In this document: positions 41,278 through 49,536 of the stretch, in pieces
How positions within the stretch are numbered: the first letter of the stretch is position 1
Layout: each line of letters starts with the position of its first letter
DNA from: Schizochytrium sp. TIO01
Taxonomy: Eukaryota; Sar; Bigyra; Thraustochytrida; Thraustochytriidae
DNA length: 64,000 nucleotides
Direction of reading: 5' to 3'
Assembly (NCBI GenBank): GCA_004764695.1
Contig: SMSO01000037.1
Coordinates: 232,247 to 296,246, forward strand
Position numbers and translations under genes: made by a program
The notes under the pieces: model-generated
Databases searched by the model: none
What the model was told of the DNA's origin: nothing
Seen by the model: only the letters and a program-made list of their open reading frames with translations

Positions 41278-41352
41278 ATGGCTGGCAAATCTAACTCTAC
41301 GATGCGTGAAGTATGGCCGATTGAGGAGGATGCTTTCGAAAAGTTGCAGTAG
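41278..41352 (+). other. Possible upstream open reading frame (24 codons) before the F-box gene
   Basis: An ATG in an A-rich leader context (ACATACAGAATGGCTGG) opens a 24-codon frame that ends at TAG, about 130 bp before the F-box start codon. The Ala-Gly second and third codons and strong context are suggestive of a translated uORF or a small first exon. I found no splice pair that joins it in frame to the F-box protein. It could equally be fortuitous. Confidence 0.25.
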
Positions 41353-41480
41353 GATGTAACATCTACTTAAGAATCTTTTTGGTAACTCGTTCCTGTTCTA
41401 ATAGGTTGATATCTAGGCAGTGTTATTCAATAGAACTCGCCAGCAAATCCTGAACTTGAACGAGACACAGAACTCCAAGG

Positions 41481-43061
41481 ATGCTTGACAGACTCCCGGA
41501 GCCCGTTTTGCTTCTAGTGCTGCAAAGCCTCGCCAGTCGCCACAGCGACGAATCGTGGCGCGATGAGGGAGTCCTCAACTACGCCCCTGTGCCTTCGACC
41601 CGCTCGAGATCGAGCAGTGAGGGTGCCGAAGCTACCGCATCCTCTCTTCCTTTGGCCGCAAACTCAGGGTTAGAGCCTCCAACATTAGAGGCGCCACGGG
41701 CCTATAAAAATATAAACCTAGAACTGTCTGGGAAAGACCTTGTGCGTGTTTCACTCACATGTAAAGCGGTTTATAATCTTGTATTTGCTAATGAAGATGA
41801 CCTGTTTCGTAGGGCGTACGAAGTCGACTTTTTGTATAGAAATGCTGGGTATCGACGTTGGAAAGAACGACTTTGGGACCAGCATGGTCCAGAAAGACCT
41901 GTGCAGAATATCCTTGAAGCACCGATTGTATTCTGTGCTTGGGAGGGTGCGCCAATACCGAGAACACTTGGATCCCCAAAGCAAAGCTATATCGTGCAAG
42001 CCCTGAGAGGAAGCGTCTTCGAGACACTTAACGAGGTGCGCTTAGAAGGCGACATGGACCGAGGCGCGATTCAAAAATACCAAGCCAAGTTCAAGCGCAA
42101 GCTTCTCACACGCCTTGATGAAATGGCCTACGAGTTTCGCGGAATAAATGAATTGCTCGCATGTGCAGTGCAGGTCGATCGTGATTTTTGGAATAAGCCA
42201 CCAGCTCTTTTTCGTATCAAATTCGTTTACACACTCGGTCGTGCCGTTTACTATATTCGTAGGCTCATGCAGGAGCTTGTACATAAACCTTCGGAAGAAG
42301 AAAATAGACAATTTCTTCTCCATGGTCTATTCATTATTGAGGCTGTGCTATCTGACAAACGATCCAAAGAGTTCTCTCCATACACATTGTTCCCTTGGTT
42401 ACAATCTCTTCTACCTGACGATTTAAGTAGCAATCAAGCACGTAGTCCTGCTCTTGTTGCTCTTATAATGGATCGATTGCGTGAGGCGCGTGATGCAAAA
42501 CGACATGGCTATGAACCTGATGCAGATTGGACCCACGAAGGGGTTTCGTTCCCGTCAACATTTATGGAAAAGGGAATTGGCCTACCTTTGATTCAAAATG
42601 CATGCCTCATGTACATGCTTCGTACTGCCGGCTTCCGCTGTAAAATGACAAACTCCCCCATGTGCGTTTATATTCGCATTGAAACAGACGAAGGTCCACT
42701 TTTTGCAGAAGCTAGAGGAAATACACTGTGGAGGCGTGCCGAGATGGAAATGAGAATGACCCAAGCAGATCATTTCCCGAGTGCAGCCTTCCCTGGTAGG
42801 CTACGTACGTTGGATGGGGGGCATGACTATGAAATGTTACTGAGGACAGGGCGTAATCTCTTTCGCATAATCTCCGAGTCCTCGCAGGGGTTGAATCGAT
42901 CTTTGCAGGCTACTCTTGTTTTGAAAATGCTTACAGTGATTGCTGATTGCATCCAACTCTTCCATCTTGGTCCTGCTGAGGTTGGTTATGAGAGTGTCAA
43001 CGTAGAAGAGATTATATGTGCTGTTTTCATTCAAGGAACAAGCCGCATTTTTATGCCCTAA
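41481..43061 (+). CDS. F-box protein, possibly FBXO21/SirB1-like C-terminal part
   Basis: This is a 526-residue protein. Its first 18 residues (LDRLPEPVLLLVLQSL) are a typical F-box opening helix. After a Ser/Ala-rich insert of about 50 residues, the second half follows (KDLVRVSLTCKAVYNLV), so the F-box seems split by a lineage-specific loop. F-boxes bind Skp1 and place target proteins onto SCF ubiquitin ligases. The rest is mainly helical with no clear repeat (no LRR, WD40 or kelch). A segment near residues 360-386 (EKGIGLPLIQNACLMYML) faintly recalls the SirB1/transglutaminase-like region of FBXO21-type proteins, but the match is weak. An in-frame stop upstream supports this start. The gene is divergent from the GPATCH1-like gene and convergent with the CCDC148-like gene, 256 bp away. 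Confidence 0.75.
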   Translation: MLDRLPEPVLLLVLQSLASRHSDESWRDEGVLNYAPVPSTRSRSSSEGAEATASSLPLAANSGLEPPTLEAPRAYKNINLELSGKDLVRVSLTCKAVYNLVFANEDDLFRRAYEVDFLYRNAGYRRWKERLWDQHGPERPVQNILEAPIVFCAWEGAPIPRTLGSPKQSYIVQALRGSVFETLNEVRLEGDMDRGAIQKYQAKFKRKLLTRLDEMAYEFRGINELLACAVQVDRDFWNKPPALFRIKFVYTLGRAVYYIRRLMQELVHKPSEEENRQFLLHGLFIIEAVLSDKRSKEFSPYTLFPWLQSLLPDDLSSNQARSPALVALIMDRLREARDAKRHGYEPDADWTHEGVSFPSTFMEKGIGLPLIQNACLMYMLRTAGFRCKMTNSPMCVYIRIETDEGPLFAEARGNTLWRRAEMEMRMTQADHFPSAAFPGRLRTLDGGHDYEMLLRTGRNLFRIISESSQGLNRSLQATLVLKMLTVIADCIQLFHLGPAEVGYESVNVEEIICAVFIQGTSRIFMP

Positions 43062-43316
43062 AAAAATCAAATGAACAAATAGAAATTAAGATTGTATAAA
43101 GTGTTTTGTTGTAAGTCTGTACGTCGCTACATGCAGCAAAATGAGTTGGAGTGACCTCTTGGACATTCGCGAGAGTTGAACAATAGAAGTATTTGCGCTA
43201 TAAAACCTCCAATTGTGACTTTTCCTCGTTTCCAGTCTTTCTATCTTATCTTATACCGTTTTTTCAATAACAATTTCTTGTGCCGAGTTCTTACACCTTC
43301 AACAATTTGCAGTTCC

Positions 43317-45293
43317 CTAGCCCCAATTTGTGGTTAAATTCTTTTGTGCTAAAGAATTAGACGCCATAGATTTTAACAAAGAATGAGCGTAAGATGAATT
43401 TTGCAAACCTTGGGCGCGAAGAGCCTCAACAACTCTGAAACGAACGTCGCCACAAACTTGTGCATCAGTAAAACCTGGGTTCTGAAATAACCCTTCACGA
43501 GCATAATTATGATACGCCGCATCTGGCACAACTGCTGAAGAGAATGTATGCTGCTCAAGACGATCACGAGAGGGTACGATTTCTTGTAGTTTGCCATAGT
43601 ATGGCACTGTCTTTTTCAACTGTGCTAGTTTTTGCTCACTGACAACTGCTTCGATCCGTGCACGTTCAATTTCAACTTGTTGCTCCTGCAATCGGAGTAA
43701 ACGCTGTTCTTCACGATAGTTTACTCTCTTCTTGTTCTCTGGTGCGCGCGCACGTTGCATCTCGAGAAGTCTTTCGTCGTACTGCGCATCGTGAAGTGCT
43801 TGCATGGCAGCATCAAAAGCTCGCTGTTTCTGTAATTCAGCAACAAGCCGATGCTTCCGTTCACGTTCAAGCTCAAAGAGTGCAAGACGTTGTTCTTCTT
43901 CCTCGCGCGCAATTTCATCACGCACGCGTTTTGCTTCCGCCTCCTCTGCAGCGCGTATAGCAGCCTCATGTCGCTGTATATCTAAGCGCGCTTGAATCTC
44001 TGCTCGACGAATTTCAATTTCTTCTTTTTCACCTTGGCGTGTAAGTGCCGCCTGATATGTTGCAATTTGGTCATTAATCTTCTTTTCTGTTTCCTCATAA
44101 ATTATAGCTATAGAACGCGCAAAGGTTCTCGCAATATTCTTCCGCTGCTCAGTAAGTTGCCGTCGCTCTTCCATCCACACCAGTTCTTGATCAATACGAT
44201 CGTGGCTAGCTTCAGGAACTTGAAGCTGCGCTCGCTCTGTAAACAGCCCAAGACCTCGGCCACGCAAAACTGTCTCGCGATATACCTTTGCCAGCGCTTC
44301 GCGAATGTAAGTTTCATCTTTTGTAACAGTAGCCTCTCCTTCTCCTGATTCATGTACTTTTTTGTGCGATTGGATTCGCTCCTGTAGAGCGGCTGTTTCT
44401 TTGGCGTGTTTGCTTACCACAGCTTCAATCTTTTCGTTGGCGTTCCCTACTAAAGTAGATACCGAAGGAACATTCTCATAGCCAGCAACCAAATGCCCAA
44501 TTTTATATTGTACGGATTGCGCATGTGAAAGGCCTTCGTTGGATGCTGAATCGTCTTCTCCAGGACACGTTTCTTCTTTTCGAGATTCTCTCATGGCCCT
44601 TGCAACCGCACTCTTGGACTGTACGGTCTCTTGAATTGTAGCCTGAGCAGCTGCAAACAGCTCATTATCAACTGCAGCAAGATTTTCACGTATAATACGC
44701 AGTACCTGCGCTATTTCATGTAGTTGTGATGTGTTGTGCTGCTGGTCAAGCTCATTCTTTACGACCGAGTTCATTCCTAAGACTTGCCCCATAAGATCCT
44801 GTTGAAACCGCTGTAGTGATTCACTCTGTGCAGCAAGTTCCTTTTCGATATGTTGCCATTCCTCGCGCTCTTTGGAGTTCCAAAAGTCCATTACTAGAGC
44901 TGAGCTTGGCGGTTGGTTTTTTCGTTTGTCAATACTCCTTCGTCGTTCATGAAGTGGCTGACGGCGCAATCTTGATTGGCTCAACCCTAACTTCAAGTCA
45001 TGTTGTGATTGATTCGATGATGATATTGATTCGTGTTGTAAGGATTTTTGATGTACAGAAGCATCCCTTTGATCCTCTGGAGCACTGGCAAACTTTTGAA
45101 TCGATCCTAAAATATCAGTCTCTAGGCTTCGTGCGGCCTTTTCCAAAGCTACCGATTCCGTCTGCCAGTCATATTTATGCTTGCTGAGCTTTCCCCTACG
45201 TTTGTGCAAGCTTGTCTTTTGTGAAAGACTCTCCAACACTGCATTGCCTCGTTCTGCCCGAGCTAAGGCTTCCTCCATTTGTGCCGCATTCAT
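43317..45293 (-). CDS. CCDC148: CCDC148-like coiled-coil protein
   Basis: This is a 658-residue, charged, mostly helical protein. A long coiled coil rich in Glu, Arg, Gln and Ala runs through the second half (about residues 370-560). The C-terminal block FTDAQVCGDVRFRVVEALRAQGL with SSYAHSLLKSM matches the pattern at the end of animal CCDC148 (a D-x-R-h-R-h-x-x-A-L-R-x-x-G-L core followed by a Y-A-x-x-L-L helix). Recognition is from memory of that ending, since coiled coils alone are uninformative. CCDC148 is little studied; its phylogenetic spread follows species with cilia or flagella, so a role in motile cilia is likely. The ATG at 45293 is the first one in frame; the open frame extends upstream only to a GTG. 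The gene is divergent from DNA ligase IV. Confidence 0.75.
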   Translation of the reverse strand: MNAAQMEEALARAERGNAVLESLSQKTSLHKRRGKLSKHKYDWQTESVALEKAARSLETDILGSIQKFASAPEDQRDASVHQKSLQHESISSSNQSQHDLKLGLSQSRLRRQPLHERRRSIDKRKNQPPSSALVMDFWNSKEREEWQHIEKELAAQSESLQRFQQDLMGQVLGMNSVVKNELDQQHNTSQLHEIAQVLRIIRENLAAVDNELFAAAQATIQETVQSKSAVARAMRESRKEETCPGEDDSASNEGLSHAQSVQYKIGHLVAGYENVPSVSTLVGNANEKIEAVVSKHAKETAALQERIQSHKKVHESGEGEATVTKDETYIREALAKVYRETVLRGRGLGLFTERAQLQVPEASHDRIDQELVWMEERRQLTEQRKNIARTFARSIAIIYEETEKKINDQIATYQAALTRQGEKEEIEIRRAEIQARLDIQRHEAAIRAAEEAEAKRVRDEIAREEEEQRLALFELERERKHRLVAELQKQRAFDAAMQALHDAQYDERLLEMQRARAPENKKRVNYREEQRLLRLQEQQVEIERARIEAVVSEQKLAQLKKTVPYYGKLQEIVPSRDRLEQHTFSSAVVPDAAYHNYAREGLFQNPGFTDAQVCGDVRFRVVEALRAQGLQNSSYAHSLLKSMASNSLAQKNLTTNWG

Positions 45294-45874
45294 GAGAGAT
45301 ATTGACTTTTGGCAACACACTCAGAGATTGCTGCATATCTAATTTTTGGACAATCTCCAATCTGTATTGTATGTTTGTATTTGCCCCGGCAAAGACAGCT
45401 AAACTATCATCGTTTCTCTCAGCAGTCGTAGCATTGACCTTCACGTGATGGTCCCAGCACTTCGTCTCTCATCGCAATTCATTCTACCTTAAGATGTCCG
45501 TTGGAAAAATCGGTGCGTGTTCGCGCCGGATTATCTCTGTGTCTAGCCCAAAAATTCGCAAACGCAAATCAAAACCCATTTGCAAAAGGTGAATTGAATG
45601 TATTTCAAGTTACGTAAGCTCATGAAAGACCCCATGTTTCTCTGCCTTGATTGGAGTAACAGGTGTGGTTCATCGCTTTGGAAAGGTTCTCTTTCTACAC
45701 GCAAACTGATGCTTCATCGTGACTTGATACTATTTGTTGCAGGCCTAACAATCATTATATAAAGGATTAGTCGTTGTTTTTGATGCGACAAGGACCAAAA
45801 CAGCAAACGAGGAACGCGAGAGCGGGCTGCCTGAAGCCTGCTTTGCTTGCGATTTCTTCACCTACTCAGTCGCT
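45294..45874. promoter_or_regulatory. Shared divergent promoter region, CCDC148-like / ligase IV
   Basis: About 580 bp separates two outward-facing genes. A TATA-like box (45756-45765) faces the ligase gene. A 32-codon frame starting with ATG at 45493 encodes a basic peptide (several KR pairs) and lies before that box, so it is probably not part of the ligase mRNA. No matching box was seen for the CCDC148-like side. Confidence 0.6.
45756..45765 (+). promoter_or_regulatory. TATA-like box for DNA ligase IV
   Basis: The bases TATATAAAGG lie 110 bp before the ligase ATG. Position and sequence fit a TATA element; this is a pattern match only. Confidence 0.5.
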
Positions 45875-48800
45875 ATGGAAGACAACCTAGGTGGCCTGGA
45901 CGGTCTGCAGTCTGGTGCAACGACGCAGACGCAGTATGTGGAGGGCCCGTGTGACTATGCAGATGGGATTCGTTTTAAAGTGCTCTGTGAGGCCTTTGAA
46001 CGTTCACAGAAATCTACCCTAAAACAGAAACAGCGTCTTGCGATGTTTTTCAGGAGAGGACTCGTGGACGTCTCTAAGAAACAAACAATGTACCCGATAA
46101 TCAGACTCATAATTCCTGTAGTGGATCGTGTGCGTAATAGGTACGGAATTCGTGAAAGCAAACTGAAGGGCCTTTTGCGAGAAGTGATTGGCGTACGTAG
46201 AGATTCACCAGCAGGAAAGCAAATTGAGCAGTTTAAGGATAGCCGTATTGTAGGTACCGCAGCTGGAAACCTACCGCTTGTGGTGCAAGGAATTCTAGAT
46301 GAGAGAGGGTATAGTGCAAAGAGTAGTGTGGGCAAGAAACTCACCATTCAGGATGTCAATATCGCTCTTGATGAGCTCAGCGTGGCGACGGAGAACAAAA
46401 CGCGCCAGCAAATTCTAACGAGGCTTTTAACAAATATGGACTCGATCGAGTTCAAATGGATTCTTAACATCATCATGGTTGATAAAATGCACATTAATAT
46501 CAAACATGAGTCTGTTTTGCGTTACTTGCATGAAGATGCCCTCGATCAGTATAATGCACACATCAATTTGCGTCAAACATGCGCTGAATGCAAAGATCCT
46601 GAAATTCGCGTCCGCGCCCAAGTAAATTTGTTTACTCCTTTCAAACCCATGCTAGGCTTTAAGCCCACGGACAATACCCGTTGTATCGATGGCTTCAAAG
46701 ATGAAGCCTTTGCTGTTGAACCAAAGCTTGATGGTGAGCGTGTTATGGTCCACTGGTTTAGGCGAACCCCCGCGAAAACTAAAATTTATTCTCGCAAAGG
46801 TATTGATCTGGGTACAAAGTATGACTATAAGCACGCTCTTCAAGACCAGCTGGAGCACGCTTTGCTGGCAGAGGAGTGCATTGTTGATGGAGAACTTGTA
46901 CTCTATGATAGTGAGACTGGTGAGTACGCTCCATTCGGTCAAAATCGTACAGAAGCGCAGGAGGCTGCTGAGGCATACCGTGCGCAAGAAGAGCACCGGG
47001 GAACACGCTGGCTCTGTCTTGTGACCTTTGATGTGGTATACGTGCGATCCCCCCTTGTTCCAGCTGATCGCCAAGGATCCCTCACAGGTCTTTCGTATCT
47101 TGAACGAAGATCAATTTTACAAAAGGTTGTGCGGACGACATCAAACAAAGTAGAAATTATTCAGAACACAATCATCGATTCTACAGACAAACGTGAACGT
47201 TTCGACAGCATGTTCAAATTGCTTGAGGAGGTAATTCTCGAACGTGGTGAAGGCCTTATGCTTAAGAGACTTACCTCTACATATGATCTTGACAAGAGAA
47301 AACGTGACAGCTGGGTAAAGGTGAAGCCAGAGTATTTTGTGCAGCTCAGTGATGATCTTGATGTCATTGTCTTGGCAGGCTACTTACCTGATGGTCAACG
47401 TCGCAGCGGTGGAGCTAGTACCTTCATGCTAGGGGTTGCAAAAGATCCTCAAGATGGTGGCCAACCCACGGAGTTCTATACGTTTGGAAAAGTCGGAACA
47501 GGCTACAGTCTCAACGAACTCAAGCGCCTTCGAGAAGTCCTGCAAGAGGGTCAACACGAATGGACAGACACACCAGAGCATCTTATGGGTTGGAAACCAG
47601 CTAAGCGAGATGATCGACCTGACTTTTGGTATGAGCCAAGCAAATCTGTAGTATTCTCTGTATCTGGAGCAGAAATTGTGCGGTCCGAAAATTGGAGTTC
47701 GCAGTTTGTGATACGATTTCCTCGTGTACGTCGTATTCGCTGGGCAGAAGATAAACCGTGGTATGATGCAATGCGGTACAGTGAGCTCTCACACATGTAC
47801 GAGCAGACGCGTGGTGCCTTATCCCGGGCTTTGCAAGACCCATCACGTGGAAACGGCACTCGTAAAACCTCACGTAAGCCAAACCAAACCAAACGGGCTC
47901 AAACAGCGATTGGTACTGTTCCTTCTCAATTCACTGCTGTGGCCAGAGCTATCCGTGAAAATGCAAATTCAGAATCTAAACTTTTTTCCAAACTCAAAAT
48001 CCATGTCATTCCGTTTGATGTGAAACCGCCTCTCGAATTCCGGCATGTCAATGGTGAGGTAAAATCTGTGCAATCTCAAACAGATCTTGCCGTACTTTTG
48101 CAAAATAATGGAGCAGTGTACATCGCGACACCTCCTCGAAAAGGGGACCTCGACTTTGTTCTGGTTCATGCATCTGTAAATCCACGTCGTGTACAAAACA
48201 TCCTTCGTCTTGATACGATGGATTTAGTGTTTGTGGACTGGGCTCTTGCTTGCCTTTCCCGTGGTACACTCCATAAGCCCAAGGCAAAAGACTTTTTCTA
48301 TATGTGTTCAGCCACACGCATGAAGTACGGGGATTTTGATTCTTTTGGTGATCATAATGTAGAAGCAACAACAGGTCAAGCTTTGCAGGCTATTCTCTCT
48401 CGTGTGGAGGTGCGGACGCCTAAACGCCAAAAGGTCCGCCATGATTCGCTTGCCACAAAGGGCAATCGCCAAGACATTTGGGACAAGGTGGCACATCGTG
48501 CATTAGAGCTGTTACTCCATGACGAAGATGATCCTTTGTACACGCATAGTACTCCATTGCGTGGGTGTGTTTTGTACTTTGATAAGTTTGATATTGTACG
48601 CGTACGCATAAAGGAGCCGGAGAAGATTCGTGATGATGCTAAGTATTCACGAATGGCAGCCCTGGAGACAATGTCTCGTGTTTATGGTGCTCGCGTATGC
48701 AACGAACTTACACATGAGGTCACGCATATAATCATGGACCAACATAGCCCTGTTTTGGCCGAGCACATGGCAGGGATTCGTGAGCTTCTTCGGCATCGCC

Positions 48801-48970
48801 GTAATTCTAGGTTTGAATCATATCAATCTCTCGCTGAGCCCAAAACTATGTTGTTTTCTTGGCTTGAGCAAATCATTGAGCATGCAAAGTCGCCCAATGC
48901 ATCAGCTCTGTCCTGGGAGCATTTCCCTGAGCATAAGCATTTGCCACGTCTGGAAAAGCTGCCGGGGTAA
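45875..48970 (+). CDS. LIG4: DNA ligase IV (ATP-dependent, NHEJ)
   Basis: This is a 1,031-residue protein, somewhat longer than the roughly 910-940 residues of human and yeast forms. An N-terminal DNA-binding domain comes first (about 30-240). The nucleotidyltransferase core contains motif I, VEPKLDGER, with the AMP-accepting lysine at residue 284. It also has SRKG (306-309), VDGELVLYD (337-345), FDVVYV (385-390), GEGLMLK (458-464) and WVKVKPEY (480-487). An OB-fold ends with the RFPRVRRIRW motif (614-623). Two BRCT domains follow (about 701-810 and 895-1002). The linker between them has an FFYMCSATR...GDFDSFGD stretch, as in the XRCC4-binding region of ligase IV, which sets this apart from ligases I and III. 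It seals double-strand breaks in non-homologous end joining in the nucleus. All catalytic motifs are intact and there is no intron. Confidence 0.96.
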   Translation: MEDNLGGLDGLQSGATTQTQYVEGPCDYADGIRFKVLCEAFERSQKSTLKQKQRLAMFFRRGLVDVSKKQTMYPIIRLIIPVVDRVRNRYGIRESKLKGLLREVIGVRRDSPAGKQIEQFKDSRIVGTAAGNLPLVVQGILDERGYSAKSSVGKKLTIQDVNIALDELSVATENKTRQQILTRLLTNMDSIEFKWILNIIMVDKMHINIKHESVLRYLHEDALDQYNAHINLRQTCAECKDPEIRVRAQVNLFTPFKPMLGFKPTDNTRCIDGFKDEAFAVEPKLDGERVMVHWFRRTPAKTKIYSRKGIDLGTKYDYKHALQDQLEHALLAEECIVDGELVLYDSETGEYAPFGQNRTEAQEAAEAYRAQEEHRGTRWLCLVTFDVVYVRSPLVPADRQGSLTGLSYLERRSILQKVVRTTSNKVEIIQNTIIDSTDKRERFDSMFKLLEEVILERGEGLMLKRLTSTYDLDKRKRDSWVKVKPEYFVQLSDDLDVIVLAGYLPDGQRRSGGASTFMLGVAKDPQDGGQPTEFYTFGKVGTGYSLNELKRLREVLQEGQHEWTDTPEHLMGWKPAKRDDRPDFWYEPSKSVVFSVSGAEIVRSENWSSQFVIRFPRVRRIRWAEDKPWYDAMRYSELSHMYEQTRGALSRALQDPSRGNGTRKTSRKPNQTKRAQTAIGTVPSQFTAVARAIRENANSESKLFSKLKIHVIPFDVKPPLEFRHVNGEVKSVQSQTDLAVLLQNNGAVYIATPPRKGDLDFVLVHASVNPRRVQNILRLDTMDLVFVDWALACLSRGTLHKPKAKDFFYMCSATRMKYGDFDSFGDHNVEATTGQALQAILSRVEVRTPKRQKVRHDSLATKGNRQDIWDKVAHRALELLLHDEDDPLYTHSTPLRGCVLYFDKFDIVRVRIKEPEKIRDDAKYSRMAALETMSRVYGARVCNELTHEVTHIIMDQHSPVLAEHMAGIRELLRHRRNSRFESYQSLAEPKTMLFSWLEQIIEHAKSPNASALSWEHFPEHKHLPRLEKLPG

Positions 48971-49500
48971 TGTCAAGGTAATTCGAAGTTCCCATTTGGC
49001 TGAGTGGCAGGTACTTTTACTTTTCCCAGGACAAGTGAGGGTCGCGGGTGGGGAAACTCAGAATGGTAGATTTTAACCAAGATCAAAACGATTCCAAGTT
49101 TGAGGTTTCCAAGAGCGCGTAGTAGGGTTGGCGAGACTTTGTGCTGAATATTATCTGATCTAGCTGTCTCGGCGTTGGGTTTGATTTGACTGTTTCCTAT
49201 TCCCAGAAATTGTTTAATCAAATTCCCTTTGCTCGTCGTGGTCAACTGCCACTTCAAGTCGGGAGTGAAGATTTTCCCAGTGAACACTATTTGGAAACAA
49301 AGAGTTCCGTTATAGATACTAAGTCATCTGAGCAACGCAAGTTTGCTCTGGTAGCAGTCCTACCAGTATGCGCGTGTGCACTGCGAATCATATCACATTC
49401 GTCATACCGTGCTTTTTGTTTTAGACGTGGCAATTATCCACAGAAGTAAGTGTACGTACACTATTATAATATTGATTGGTACTTATTTAAACAAACAATA

Positions 49501-49536
<36 letters not shown>

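Larger units (their letters stand above)
40930..41480. promoter_or_regulatory. Shared divergent promoter region, GPATCH1-like / F-box
   Basis: This stretch of about 550 bp separates two outward-facing genes, so it must carry the promoters and 5' leaders of both. It contains the minus-strand TATA-like box at its left edge and a 24-codon upstream ATG frame near 41278 on the F-box side. No other motif could be named. Confidence 0.6.
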
